From Cellulosimicrobium marinum (lineage in GTDB: Bacteria; Actinomycetota; Actinomycetes; Actinomycetales; Cellulomonadaceae): 64,000 nucleotides of DNA. Position 1 is the first letter of the stretch; each line of letters starts with the position of its first letter. The stretch covers positions 22,796-86,795 of the forward strand of contig NZ_JAJBZH010000009.1 in the NCBI RefSeq assembly GCF_020551945.1, given 5' to 3'. The position numbers and the translations under genes were made by a program. Positions 38,547 to 49,280 of this stretch are shown one piece after another. The notes under the pieces are model-generated. The model was given only the letters and a program-made list of their open reading frames with translations, did not search any database and was not told the DNA's origin.

Positions 38547-39995
38547 TCAGGCGTTCGCGAGCTCGCGGTCGTCCGTCACGGGCTTCTGGTCCTCGTAGCG
38601 ACGGACGACCCGGCTGACGGTCGACCGCGACGCCGAGACCTGCTCGGCGATCTCCCGCTGGTTGAGGCCCGTGCGCGCCAGCTCGACGATGCGGCGGTCG
38701 CGCTCCGCGGTCGGGTCGTCGGCGGGGTTCGCGTCGGCGGCGCGGTCCACGTCGTCAGTGCGGTCCGCGTCAGTGAGGCTGTCGACGCGGGCCGGGGCGC
38801 CCGGCACGCCGTCCACGGGGCGAGCCAGGTCGAAGACCTCCACCCGTCGGGTGTGACCCGTCACCGCCGGCGGCTCCACGACCCGCGCCGTGTCGGCGAC
38901 CTCCGGGGTCGGCTGGTCCCACGGGAGCGGCCCGGTGCGCCGTCCGAACACCTCCTTCACGCGCGCCTCGAGGTTCGGCAGCGCCTCGAAGGCGGTCTCC
39001 GGCACGTACGGCTTCTCCTCCGGCTCGGTGGCCGTGCCCTCGACGGCAGGTGTCTCGACGGCAGGCGCCTCGACGACAGCGGTCCCGACAGCAGGGGTCT
39101 CGACGGCGAGCACCGCGGGCCGCACCTCGGCGGCGCGGTACTCGACCTCCCGCGTCTCGGCGTCACGCGCAGGCTCCGGCGCGTGAGCCGGGCGAGGCGC
39201 GACCGGCGTCCCCGAGCGCGCCGCGCTCGACGAGGGCGTGGCCGCGGCCGTCTCGGCCCGTCCCCGGGCGGTGCCGCGCTTGACGGAGCTCGCCCCGATG
39301 AGGTCGAGCCGCGTGCCGTGGCGCTCTGCCGCCTCCAGACGGTCGACCCAGACCTGCATGCGGCGCTCGAAGTCCTCGACGGTCAGCAGCTTGAGGGCGC
39401 CGTCGCGCGCTGCGCGCTGTCGCTGGTGGGCGGCCCGGACCTTGCGCAGGTCCGCCGACGAACCCGAGCTGTCCGCCCGCGCGTCGCGCCACTGCTCCAG
39501 TGCGGTGACGTAGGCGTGGACCCGCGTCTCACGGCGACGCTCGTCGAGGGTGTGCCCCGTGACCATGTGCCGCTCTCCCACGAGCGCGAGGTGCCACATC
39601 AGGGCCGCGACCAGCGGCGGGACGAACCGGAACACGACCATGTACGGGGTGCTCTCGGTCGGCACGGCGATCTCGTGGAGCGCCGCGAACACGCCCGACG
39701 TCCCGGACAGCACCCAGGTCAGCGTGAGGAGCACGCCGTAGGGACGCCCCTCCAGCGCCGCGTTGCGGGCCATGAGCGCCACGGCGACGAGGCTGACCTC
39801 GAGGAAGCCCGCCAGGCCGTACGCCTCGAGCGGCGACATGTGCGCGACCTCGAGACCGAACAGGACCATGCCGCTGTACGCCAGCGCGGTCGCGATCGTC
39901 GCCGCGACGATCACCGCGACCATCGGGAGGTGGCGCCCCCGGTAGCGCACCTGCCGCGGTGATCCGCCCGATCCGGTCTGGTCCTGCTGTGTCAC
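38547..39995 (-). CDS. DUF2637 membrane protein with C-terminal helix-turn-helix
   Basis: A 482-residue protein. The first 140 residues hold four hydrophobic helices (about 24-46, 57-77, 86-106, 118-140) and match DUF2637, a family common on actinobacterial integrative elements and plasmids. A charged linker helix region follows (LRKVRAAHQRQRAARDGALK), then a Pro/Ala/Glu/Val-rich stretch with several VETPAV-like repeats. At 431-468 there is a resolvase-type helix-turn-helix: RRIVELARTGLNQREIAEQV then SASRSTVSRVVRRYE. The whole would be a membrane-anchored DNA-binding protein. GTG 39993-39995 has GGAGG five bases upstream, better than the two in-frame ATG codons before it. A promoter lies just upstream. 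The function is unknown. Confidence 0.75.
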   Translation of the reverse strand: MTQQDQTGSGGSPRQVRYRGRHLPMVAVIVAATIATALAYSGMVLFGLEVAHMSPLEAYGLAGFLEVSLVAVALMARNAALEGRPYGVLLTLTWVLSGTSGVFAALHEIAVPTESTPYMVVFRFVPPLVAALMWHLALVGERHMVTGHTLDERRRETRVHAYVTALEQWRDARADSSGSSADLRKVRAAHQRQRAARDGALKLLTVEDFERRMQVWVDRLEAAERHGTRLDLIGASSVKRGTARGRAETAAATPSSSAARSGTPVAPRPAHAPEPARDAETREVEYRAAEVRPAVLAVETPAVGTAVVEAPAVETPAVEGTATEPEEKPYVPETAFEALPNLEARVKEVFGRRTGPLPWDQPTPEVADTARVVEPPAVTGHTRRVEVFDLARPVDGVPGAPARVDSLTDADRTDDVDRAADANPADDPTAERDRRIVELARTGLNQREIAEQVSASRSTVSRVVRRYEDQKPVTDDRELANA

Positions 39996-40028
39996 GTCGT
40001 CCTCCGAGAAGTGGGGTGGGGCGCACAT

Positions 40029-40057
40029 ATCCCAACACTCAGGACACTCCTCGTCAA
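40029..40057 (-). promoter_or_regulatory. Promoter of the DUF2637 gene
   Basis: On the minus strand, TTGACG (40052-40057) and TGGGAT (40029-40034) are separated by 17 bases. This is a good -35 and a moderate -10, about 30 bases before the ribosome binding site and GTG 39995. Confidence 0.5.
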
Positions 40058-40141
40058 CGCACCAGAACGCACCGCAACGGGATCGTGAGCACGGCCCCGA
40101 CGACGGAGGCGCCGACACGCACGAACGGTCCCGGACAGCAC

Positions 40142-40176
40142 GACGCCGCGCCCACCCGGGTGGGGGACGCGGCGTC
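40142..40176 (-). terminator. Terminator of the SUF operon
   Basis: GACGCCGCG (40142-40150) pairs with CGCGGCGTC (40168-40176), and the loop contains a further CCCACC/GGTGGG pairing. It begins 19 bases past the sufT stop. Confidence 0.75.
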
Positions 40177-40194
40177 GGACGAGCGGGGCGTCGG

Positions 40195-40545
40195 TCAGAC
40201 GTTGAACCCCAGGGCGCGGAGCTGGTCCTTGCCGTCGTCGGTGATCTTCTCGGGGCCCCACGGCGGCATCCAGACCCAGTTGACGCGGAAGCCGTCGACG
40301 AGGCCGTCGAGGGCCTGCGCGGACTGGTCCTCGATGACGTCGGTCAGCGGGCAGGCCGCGGACGTGAGCGTCATGTCGATGACGGCGTGGTTGTTCTGGT
40401 CGATCTGGACGCCGTAGACGAGTCCGAGGTCGACGACGTTGATGCCGAGCTCGGGGTCGATGACGTCGCGCAGGGCCTCCTCGACGTCCGCCACCGTGGG
40501 CAGGCTCGGGGCGACGCCCTCGGGGGCGGGCGTGTCGGTGCTCAT
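40195..40545 (-). CDS. sufT: SufT-like metal-sulfur cluster assembly factor (DUF59)
   Basis: A 116-residue protein of the DUF59/MIP18 family. The core VEEALRDVIDPELGINVVDLG and TLTSAACPLTDVIEDQ are diagnostic; the cysteine in SAACPL is the reactive one. SufT-type proteins help mature Fe-S proteins, especially lipoyl synthase and aconitase. ATG 40543-40545 overlaps the stop of sufU by four bases (ATGA) and is preceded by GGAGGAG inside the sufU coding region, so it is translationally coupled. It is the last gene of the SUF operon. Confidence 0.92.
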   Translation of the reverse strand: MSTDTPAPEGVAPSLPTVADVEEALRDVIDPELGINVVDLGLVYGVQIDQNNHAVIDMTLTSAACPLTDVIEDQSAQALDGLVDGFRVNWVWMPPWGPEKITDDGKDQLRALGFNV

Positions 40546-41087
40546 CGGTTCTCCTCCGTCGTGGTCGCGGCTCCTGCCGCGCCCGCATGGTCTGTCGTCG
40601 TGGGGTCCAGCGCGCCCGAGGTCACGAGCGAGTCCCGCAGCGCGGCCCAGCCGAGCAGGGCGCACTTGATCCGGGCCGGGTAGCGGGAGACGCCCGTGAA
40701 CGCGGTGGCGTCGCCGAGCTCGTCCTCCGTGTCCTCGTCGAGGCCCTTGCCGCGCGAGCCCATGAGCTCGCGGAACACGTCGCCGAGGTGCTCGGCCTCG
40801 GTCACCGGCCGGCCGGTGACGAGGTCGGTGAGGACGGACAGCGACGCCTGCGAGATGCTGCAGCCCTGCCCCTCCCAGCTCACGCGGGAGATCGTGGGCG
40901 CGGCCGCACCGTCGGCCACGGCGCCACCGAGCTCGACGCGCAGCGTCACCTCGTCGCCGCACGTCGGGTTCACCTGGTGCGACTGGCCGTGCAGCGCACC
41001 CTCGCCCACGTCGACGAGGCCCCGCCCGTGCGGGGTCTTCGCGTGGTCGAGGATGACCTGCTGGTACATCTGCTCGATGGCGCTCAT
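40542..41087 (-). CDS. sufU: SufU zinc-dependent sulfurtransferase / scaffold-like protein
   Basis: A 181-residue IscU-fold protein. The three Cys of the metal site are in NPTCGDEV, GQGCSISQAS and RIKCALLGW, and the insert of about 20 residues between the second and third Cys (GRPVTEAEHLGDVFRELM) is typical of Gram-positive SufU. SufU takes persulfide sulfur from SufS through its zinc-bound cysteine and passes it to SufBCD. The C-terminal 20 residues are Ala/Thr-rich. It starts at ATG 41085-41087, 11 bases after sufS, and overlaps sufT. Confidence 0.95.
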   Translation of the reverse strand: MSAIEQMYQQVILDHAKTPHGRGLVDVGEGALHGQSHQVNPTCGDEVTLRVELGGAVADGAAAPTISRVSWEGQGCSISQASLSVLTDLVTGRPVTEAEHLGDVFRELMGSRGKGLDEDTEDELGDATAFTGVSRYPARIKCALLGWAALRDSLVTSGALDPTTTDHAGAAGAATTTEENR

Positions 41088-41098
41088 GGGTTCCTTCC

Positions 41099-43247
<2,149 letters not shown>

Positions 43248-43323
43248 TCGTGGTTCTCCCAGAAGTGTGGTCGTGAGGTTCTGTGGCCGGCCGCGCCGGC
43301 CGAGCCGTGTGGGGGCCGTGCGG

Positions 43324-43668
43324 TCAGGACGGCCCGACGGTCCGGTCGACGTCGACGAGCACCTTCTCGCCGTCGACGGTCACCGGGTAGACGGGGACGG
43401 GTCGCATCGCCGGGAGCGCGGTCGGCATGCCGGTCCGCACGTCGAACTGCGAGCCGTGGAGCCAGCACTCGACGAAGCAGCCCTCGACCTCGCCGTCCGA
43501 CAGGGACACGGCCCCGTGCGAGCAGATGTCCGAGATGGCGTGCCACGCCCCGTCGCCGTCGCGCACGACGGCGACCTCCACCGTGGCGCCGTCGGCCGAC
43601 ACGAGCTCGACGCGCAGCGTCTCCTCGGGGCCGAGGTCCGCGGTGGTGCAGGCGACTTGTGCCGTCAT
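43324..43668 (-). CDS. Rieske-type [2Fe-2S] ferredoxin in the SUF operon
   Basis: A 114-residue soluble Rieske protein. The cluster ligands are C-x-H in ICSHGAVSLSDGEVEG and C-x2-H in VECWLHGSQFD, with no membrane anchor. It is related to the small ferredoxin subunits of aromatic dioxygenases and NirD. A Rieske gene between sufD and sufC is common in actinobacterial SUF operons; the role is thought to be electron delivery to assembly or repair, which is inference. ATG 43666-43668 overlaps the sufD stop by four bases (ATGA). Confidence 0.9.
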   Translation of the reverse strand: MTAQVACTTADLGPEETLRVELVSADGATVEVAVVRDGDGAWHAISDICSHGAVSLSDGEVEGCFVECWLHGSQFDVRTGMPTALPAMRPVPVYPVTVDGEKVLVDVDRTVGPS

Positions 43669-44921
43669 GCCGCGCCGTCGGCCTCGGGCACCGCGGTGCC
43701 GTCGATGACGGACATGGACTTGCTCAGCTCGCGCTCGATCGCCTCGAGCAGGCGCTCCTCGACGGAGGCGACACCGATCTCGGAGATGAGCTCGGCGAAG
43801 AAGCCGCGCACGACGAGACGACGCGCCTCGACCTCCGGGATCCCTCGCGCCTGGAGGTAGAAGAGCTGCTCGTCGTCGAACCGGCCCGTCGCGGACGCGT
43901 GACCCGCGCCCTCGATCTCGCCGGTCTCGATCTCGAGGTTCGGCACGGAGTCCGCGCGCGCCCCGTCCGTGAGGACGAGGTTGCGGTTGAGCTCGTACGT
44001 GTCGGTGCCCTCGGCCGCGGCCTGGATGAGCACGTCGCCCACCCACACGGCGTGCGCGCCCTCGCCCTGCAGCGCGCCCTTGTAGGTCACGCGGCTCTTG
44101 CAGCGCGGGACCGCGTGGTCGACGAACAGGCGGTGCTCCTGGTGCTGGTCCGCGTCGGCGAAGTACAGCCCGACCATCTCGACCTCGCCGCCCTCCGCGG
44201 TGAACTCCGCGTCGGGGGTGACGCGCACGACGTCGCCGCCCAGCGTCACCACGACGTGCTTGAGGCGCGCGTCCCGGCCGATGCGGGCCCGGTGCGACGA
44301 GGCGTGCACGGCGCCGTCGGCCCAGTCCTGGACCGAGACGACGGTGAGGTGCGCGCCGTCCTCGACGACGATCTCGACGGTCTCGTTGAGCGTCGCCGTG
44401 CCGACGTGGTCGAGCACAACGACGGCCTCGGAGTGCTGCTCGGCGCGCACGAGGAGGTGGCTCGCGGTCGGCGTCGTGCCGTGGCCCTCGACGCGCACGG
44501 AGGTGACGTCGGACGCGACGGCCTCCTTCGGCACCGTGACGACGGTCGACTGCTCGAACGCGTTCCACGCGGTGACCGCGGTGCGGTCGCCCGGCTTGCC
44601 CGCGGTGCCGAGGCGCTCGTCGTCGCGGCCGACGAGCGAGACCTGCACCTCGGGCGCCTCGACGACCGTGACGCGCACGTCGCCGCCGCCGGCCTGGCCG
44701 ACGAGCGAGGACTCGAACAGCGGCGCGAGGCGCGCGACGGGCGAGAAGCGCCACTCCTCCTCGCGCCCGGAGGGCACCGGGATGTCGGCGAGGTCGAACG
44801 ACGTGAGGCGCTCGGCGCGCGACCCCTGGGGGACGACGCCGTGGGAGTGCGCCCCGTCGGCCTGCGCGCGCGAGTGGTCGGTGGTCAGGCCGGCCTCTTC
44901 GGGAATGGTGGTGGTGGTCAT
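43665..44921 (-). CDS. sufD: SufD Fe-S assembly protein
   Basis: A 418-residue right-handed beta-helix protein of the SufB/SufD family. The C-terminal LVVRGFFAELISEIGVASVE and GHASATGRFDDEQLFYLQAR motifs are diagnostic. SufD pairs with SufB in the SufBC2D scaffold. The N-terminus is acidic, and VPSGREEEWRFSPVARLAPL is the typical SufD N-terminal motif. It starts at ATG 44919-44921, one base after the sufB stop, and overlaps the Rieske gene, so it is fully within the operon. Confidence 0.96.
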   Translation of the reverse strand: MTTTTIPEEAGLTTDHSRAQADGAHSHGVVPQGSRAERLTSFDLADIPVPSGREEEWRFSPVARLAPLFESSLVGQAGGGDVRVTVVEAPEVQVSLVGRDDERLGTAGKPGDRTAVTAWNAFEQSTVVTVPKEAVASDVTSVRVEGHGTTPTASHLLVRAEQHSEAVVVLDHVGTATLNETVEIVVEDGAHLTVVSVQDWADGAVHASSHRARIGRDARLKHVVVTLGGDVVRVTPDAEFTAEGGEVEMVGLYFADADQHQEHRLFVDHAVPRCKSRVTYKGALQGEGAHAVWVGDVLIQAAAEGTDTYELNRNLVLTDGARADSVPNLEIETGEIEGAGHASATGRFDDEQLFYLQARGIPEVEARRLVVRGFFAELISEIGVASVEERLLEAIERELSKSMSVIDGTAVPEADGAA

Positions 44922-44922
44922 A

Positions 44923-46383
44923 TCAGCCGACGGACCCTTCCATCTGCAGCTCGATGAGGCGGTTGAGCTCGAGCGCGTACTCCATGGGCAGCTCGCGCGC
45001 GATGGGCTCGACGAACCCGCGCACGATCATGGCCATCGCCTCGGTCTCCTCCATGCCCCGGGACATGAGGTAGAACAGCTGGTCCTCGCTCACCCGCGAG
45101 ACCGTCGCCTCGTGCCCCATGGACACGTCGTCCTCGCGGACGTCGACGTACGGGTAGGTGTCGGACCGGGAGATCTGGTCGACGAGCAGCGCGTCGCACA
45201 GCACCGTCGAGGCCGAGTGCGAGGCGCCCTCGAGCACCTGGACGAGGCCGCGGTACGACGTGCGGCCACCGCCGCGCGCGACCGACTTCGAGACGATCGA
45301 CGACGACGTGCGGGGCGCGGCGTGCACCATCTTGGCGCCCGCGTCCTGGTGCTGGCCCTCGCCCGCGAACGCGATCGAGAGCGTCTCGCCGCGCGCGTGC
45401 TCGCCGAGCAGGTAGATCGCCGGGTACTTCATGGTGACCTTGGAGCCGATGTTGCCGTCGACCCACTCCATCGTCGCGCCCTCGGCGGCGGTCGCCCGCT
45501 TCGTGACGAGGTTGTAGACGTTGTTCGACCAGTTCTGGATCGTCGTGTAGCGCACGCGGGCGTTCTTCTTGACGATGATCTCGACGACCGCGGAGTGCAG
45601 CGAGTCGGACGAGTAGATCGGCGCCGTGCAGCCCTCGACGTAGTGCACGTACGAGCCCTCGTCGGCGATGATCAGCGTCCGCTCGAACTGGCCCATGTTC
45701 TCCGTGTTGATGCGGAAGTAGGCCTGCAGCGGGATCTCGACGTGCACGCCCGGCGGCACGTAGACGAACGACCCGCCCGACCACACGGCCGAGTTGAGCG
45801 CCGCGAACTTGTTGTCGCCCGACGGGATGACGGTGCCGAAGTACTCCTGGAACAGCTCCGGGTAGTCGCGCAGGCCCGTGTCCGTGTCGACGAAGATGAC
45901 GCCCTGCGCCTCGAGGTCCTCACGGATCTGGTGGTAGACCACCTCGGACTCGTACTGCGCGGCGACGCCCGCGACGAGGCGCTGCTTCTCCGCCTCCGGG
46001 ATGCCGAGGCGGTCGTACGTCGCCTTGATGTCCTCGGGCAGGTCCTCCCAGCTCGTGGCCTGCTTCTCGGTGGACCGCACGAAGTACTTGATGCGGTCGA
46101 AGTCGATGCCCGTGAGGTCGGAACCCCAGCTCGGCATGGGCTTCTTGTCGAACAGGCGCAGCGCCTTGAGGCGAGCCTTGAGCATCCACTCGGGCTCCTT
46201 CTTCAGCGCCGAGATGTTGCGCACGACGTCCTCGTTCAGGCCGCGCTGCGCGATCGCGCCGGCCTCGTCGCTGTCGTGCCAGCCGTACTCGTAGGCACCG
46301 ATCGAGGCGATGATCTCCTCGTCGCTGCGCTTGTCGTCGACGGGCTGTGCCACGCCGGCGGCGTCCTGGGTGGGAGCGCTCAT
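44923..46383 (-). CDS. sufB: SufB Fe-S scaffold protein
   Basis: A 486-residue scaffold protein on which the Fe-S cluster is built. Typical blocks are [37 protein letters not shown] and the C-terminal [18 protein letters not shown]. The assembly cysteine is in [12 protein letters not shown], and the structural ones in VEGCTAPIY. No intein interrupts it, unlike M. tuberculosis SufB. ATG 46381-46383 has AAGGA eight bases upstream. It is the first structural gene after sufR, 118 bases downstream. Confidence 0.97.
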   Translation of the reverse strand: MSAPTQDAAGVAQPVDDKRSDEEIIASIGAYEYGWHDSDEAGAIAQRGLNEDVVRNISALKKEPEWMLKARLKALRLFDKKPMPSWGSDLTGIDFDRIKYFVRSTEKQATSWEDLPEDIKATYDRLGIPEAEKQRLVAGVAAQYESEVVYHQIREDLEAQGVIFVDTDTGLRDYPELFQEYFGTVIPSGDNKFAALNSAVWSGGSFVYVPPGVHVEIPLQAYFRINTENMGQFERTLIIADEGSYVHYVEGCTAPIYSSDSLHSAVVEIIVKKNARVRYTTIQNWSNNVYNLVTKRATAAEGATMEWVDGNIGSKVTMKYPAIYLLGEHARGETLSIAFAGEGQHQDAGAKMVHAAPRTSSSIVSKSVARGGGRTSYRGLVQVLEGASHSASTVLCDALLVDQISRSDTYPYVDVREDDVSMGHEATVSRVSEDQLFYLMSRGMEETEAMAMIVRGFVEPIARELPMEYALELNRLIELQMEGSVG

Positions 46384-46501
46384 GGTTGTCCTTCCACTGT
46401 CCGTCGATGCGGAGGGGGCAGTCGGGGGCTGATTCGGGTCGGGGGTCGGGTGCGGGCCGGTCACGTGCCCAGGTCGGGTGCGTGCAGGTCGGCCCGGCGC
46501 G

Positions 46502-47269
46502 TCAGGTCTCGCCGGGCGCGCCGCGCGCCCGGACGTCGTCCGCGCCGGCGGGCCGCACGGGCAGCGGGACGTTGGTCGTGCAGGCGTGACCCCCGGTCGC
46601 GAGGGTCGCGAGCCGCTGCACGTGGGAACCGAGCAGCGTGGCGAAGACCTGGGCCTCCGCCTCGCACAGCTGCGGGAACTCCTCGGCGACGTGCTGCACC
46701 GGGCAGTGCCCCTGGCACAGCTGGAGCGCGTGGCCCCCCGGCACGGGGCGCACGCTCGCCGCGTACCCGTCGTCCGCGAGGGCGGCGGCGAGCTGGGCCG
46801 CGCGGCCCTCGACGTCGGGGGCGTCCAGCCGGTCGGCGTACCGGGCGGCGAGACCGTCGAGGCGCTCGTGGGCGAACTTCTCCACGGCGTCCGCGCCCGC
46901 GACGTCGCGCAGGAAGCGCAGCGCGTCGGTCGCGAGGTCGGCGTACGTGCCCGACAGCTCGCTCTGCCCGGCGGAGGTCGCGACGTAGCGGCGGGCGGGA
47001 CGCCCGCGCATCCCCGTGGGGTGCCCGGCGTCGTGCACGGCGACGAGGTCGTCGTCCTCGAGCAGCGCGAGGTGGCGGCGCACCGCGGCCGGGGTGAGGC
47101 CGAGCGTCGCGGCGAGGTCCGCCGCGCTGACGGGTCCCGCCGTCGCGACGAGCTCGAGCACGCGCTCGCGCGTGCGCGGGTCGCTCTCCGCGACGTGCCC
47201 CTGCCGGCCCGTCGGGGCCGTGCGCACGGCGGGACGCACGGCGGCGGGGCGCAGTGCTCCGGCGGACAT
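46502..47269 (-). CDS. sufR: SufR-type Fe-S-sensing transcriptional repressor
   Basis: A 255-residue DeoR/ArsR-like winged-helix regulator. The DNA-binding half is [20 protein letters not shown] followed by [18 protein letters not shown]. The C-terminal half has cysteines in [18 protein letters not shown] (spacing C-x3-C-x12-C) and a fourth in GGHACTTN, the [4Fe-4S] ligands of SufR. Holo-SufR represses the suf operon when Fe-S clusters are plentiful. ATG 47267-47269 has GGAGG five bases upstream; the GTG at 47275 is a poorer start. It heads the operon and an operator-like repeat lies upstream. Confidence 0.93.
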   Translation of the reverse strand: MSAGALRPAAVRPAVRTAPTGRQGHVAESDPRTRERVLELVATAGPVSAADLAATLGLTPAAVRRHLALLEDDDLVAVHDAGHPTGMRGRPARRYVATSAGQSELSGTYADLATDALRFLRDVAGADAVEKFAHERLDGLAARYADRLDAPDVEGRAAQLAAALADDGYAASVRPVPGGHALQLCQGHCPVQHVAEEFPQLCEAEAQVFATLLGSHVQRLATLATGGHACTTNVPLPVRPAGADDVRARGAPGET

Positions 47270-47321
47270 GCTCACCTCCGTGGCGGCTCGGGGCGCGCGC
47301 GGTCACGCACGCGGATATAGA

Positions 47322-47335
47322 GAACATGGTTGTTC
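47322..47335. promoter_or_regulatory. Candidate SufR operator in the suf/ABC divergent region
   Basis: GAACA (47322-47326) and TGTTC (47331-47335) form an inverted repeat around TGGT. It sits just before CTATAT on the minus strand, a possible -10 of sufR, so a bound repressor would cover the promoter. The consensus is not one I can match to a published SufR site. Confidence 0.5.
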
Positions 47336-47458
47336 CCTAATTGCGTCCGCGCAAGCAAGGGAAGCCTCAGACCCCCGCCCGGACCGTGCGGATGTGGCGT
47401 ACGCGACATCCCTCGGGCGTCGCTCCCCCGCGGAGACCGGGCGCGACCCGCGGCCCCC

Positions 47459-47464
47459 TAGAAT
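47459..47464 (+). promoter_or_regulatory. -10 element (TAGAAT), leaderless start of ABC exporter
   Basis: TAGAAT lies seven bases before GTG 47472. It is a strong TANNNT match and there is no room for a separate ribosome binding site. Confidence 0.65.
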
Positions 47465-47471
47465 CGGCCGG

Positions 47472-48431
47472 GTGCCCGCCCCTGCCGTGCTCGTGCACGA
47501 CCTCGTCAAGCGCTACGACGGTCGTGCCGTCGTCGACGGCGTGTCCCTCACCGCCGAGCGCGGCGCGGTCACCGCGGTCCTCGGCCCCAACGGCGCCGGC
47601 AAGACGACGACCGTCGAGTGCTGCGAGGGCCTGCGCGCGCCGGACGGCGGACGCGTCGAGGTGCTCGGCCTCGACCCCGTGGCGGACGGCCGCGAGCTGC
47701 GCCCCCGGGTCGGCGTCATGCTGCAGGACGGCGGGCTGCCCACCGGGGTGCGGGCCCTGGAGATGCTGCGGCACGTCGCCTCGATGTACGCCCGTCCGCG
47801 CGACGTCGGGGAGCTCACCGAGCGCCTCGGCCTCGAGAGCTTCGCCCGCACGACGGTCCGGCGCCTGTCCGGCGGCCAGCGCCAGCGGCTCGCGCTCGCC
47901 GCGGCCGTCGTGGGCCGCCCCGAGGTCGTGTTCCTCGACGAGCCGAGCGCGGGCATGGACCCCCAGAGCCGCCACGCGGTGTGGGAGCTCGTCCGCGAGC
48001 TGCGGGACGAGGGGGTCGGCATCGTCCTCACCACGCACCTCATGGACGAGGCGGAGGACCTCGCGGACCGCGTGTACGTCGTCGACCACGGCCGGGTCAT
48101 CGCCGCGGGGGCGACGCACGACCTGCTCACCACCGGGGCGGACGGCGGGTCGGACCGCACCGTGCGCTTCGACGCACCCCCGGCGCTCGACCTGGACGGG
48201 CTGAGCGCCGCGCTGGGTCTCGGGCCCGACGGCGCCCGCACGGCCGCGGCCTGGACGGTCGCCGAGCCGCAGCCCGGCTCCTACACCCTCACCGGTCCCG
48301 CGGACCCCGCCACGCTCGTCGCCCTGACGACGTGGCTCGCCGCGCACGACGTCCTCGCGTCGCGCGTCACCGTGGGCCGCCGCACGCTCGAGGACGTGTT
48401 CCTCGACCTCACGGGACGGCACCTGCGATGA
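47472..48431 (+). CDS. ABC transporter ATP-binding protein (ABC-2 exporter)
   Basis: A 319-residue ATPase with Walker A GPNGAGKTTTVECCEGL, Q-loop GVMLQDGGLPTG, signature LSGGQRQRLALAAAV and Walker B VVFLDEPSAGMDP. The C-terminal 100 residues form the extra domain seen in DrrA-like exporters. It is the first gene of a three-gene unit with a permease and ctaA, divergent from sufR. The same set lies next to sufR in mycobacteria (Rv1456c-Rv1460, from memory), so the exporter may serve heme or cytochrome oxidase biogenesis; this is not proven. GTG 47472 is chosen for the -10 element seven bases upstream. Confidence 0.88.
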   Translation: MPAPAVLVHDLVKRYDGRAVVDGVSLTAERGAVTAVLGPNGAGKTTTVECCEGLRAPDGGRVEVLGLDPVADGRELRPRVGVMLQDGGLPTGVRALEMLRHVASMYARPRDVGELTERLGLESFARTTVRRLSGGQRQRLALAAAVVGRPEVVFLDEPSAGMDPQSRHAVWELVRELRDEGVGIVLTTHLMDEAEDLADRVYVVDHGRVIAAGATHDLLTTGADGGSDRTVRFDAPPALDLDGLSAALGLGPDGARTAAAWTVAEPQPGSYTLTGPADPATLVALTTWLAAHDVLASRVTVGRRTLEDVFLDLTGRHLR

Positions 48432-49213
48432 GCACGACCTCGACCTCGCAGCACACCCCGCCCGCGGAGCTCGCGGCGCCCGCGTGGCGACGCGTCGTCG
48501 TGCAGACGGGGTTCGAGACCCGCATGATCCTGCGCAACGGCGAGCAGCTCCTCGTCACGGTCGTCCTGCCGGTCCTGTTGCTCCTCGGCCTCGTGCTCAC
48601 GTCCTTCGTCGAGCTCGACACCGGCGGGGCGTCGCGGGTCGACTTCGTGACGCCGGGCGTCCTCGCCCTCGCCGTGATGTCCACCGCGTTCACCTCGCAG
48701 GCGATCGCCACCGCGTTCGACCGCCGCAACGGCGTGCTGCGCCTCATGTCGACGACCCCGCTCGGGCGGGGCGGCCTCCTCGCGGGCAAGGTGCTCGGCG
48801 TGCTCGCCGTCGAGGTGGTGCAGGTCGTCGTCATCACCGCGGTCGCGCTGGGCCTCGGGTGGCGGCCGGACCTCGCGGGCGTGCCCGCCGCCCTGCTCGC
48901 CGTCCTGCTGGGCACCGCGGCGTTCACGTCGCTCGCGATGCTGCTCGCGGGGACCCTGCGCGCCGAGGGGGTGCTCGCCGTGGCGAACCTCGTGCTCGTC
49001 CTCCTCACCGTGGGGGGCGGTGTCCTCGTCCCCGCGGAGCAGCTCCCCGGCCCGCTCGCCCACGTCGCGCTCCTGCTGCCGTCCGGGGCGCTCGGCGAGG
49101 CGATGCGCGGCGCGCTCCTCGACGGGAGCGTCCCCCCGTTCTCCGTGGTGGTCCTGCTCGGCTGGACCGCCGCGCTCGGCTGGGGCGCGGGCAAGCTCTT
49201 CCGCTGGACCTGA
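48428..49213 (+). CDS. ABC-2 type permease
   Basis: A 261-residue membrane protein with six hydrophobic helices (for example LVTVVLPVLLLLGLVLTSF and VLAVEVVQVVVITAVALGLG). The ABC-2 family signature lies around FDRRNGVLRLMSTTPLGRGG, at the coupling helix. It overlaps the ATPase gene by four bases (ATGA) and would form its membrane partner. The substrate is unknown. The N-terminal 25 residues are cytosolic and Ser/Thr/Pro-rich. CtaA follows after 67 bases with its own -10 element. Confidence 0.87.
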   Translation: MSTTSTSQHTPPAELAAPAWRRVVVQTGFETRMILRNGEQLLVTVVLPVLLLLGLVLTSFVELDTGGASRVDFVTPGVLALAVMSTAFTSQAIATAFDRRNGVLRLMSTTPLGRGGLLAGKVLGVLAVEVVQVVVITAVALGLGWRPDLAGVPAALLAVLLGTAAFTSLAMLLAGTLRAEGVLAVANLVLVLLTVGGGVLVPAEQLPGPLAHVALLLPSGALGEAMRGALLDGSVPPFSVVVLLGWTAALGWGAGKLFRWT

Positions 49214-49268
49214 GCCCCGCGGACGCATCTCACACCCGCAGGATTCCAGCCGCGAACGACCGCCCCGA

Positions 49269-49274
49269 TACCGT
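49269..49274 (+). promoter_or_regulatory. -10 element (TACCGT), leaderless start of ctaA
   Basis: TACCGT lies six bases before GTG 49281. It matches TANNNT with leaderless spacing. Confidence 0.5.
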
Positions 49275-49280
49275 GGGGAC

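Noticed and set aside
37583..39995. The patch as an intact integrative element
   Set aside because: No integrase, excisionase, direct repeats or tRNA target at the borders; only two accessory genes are present.
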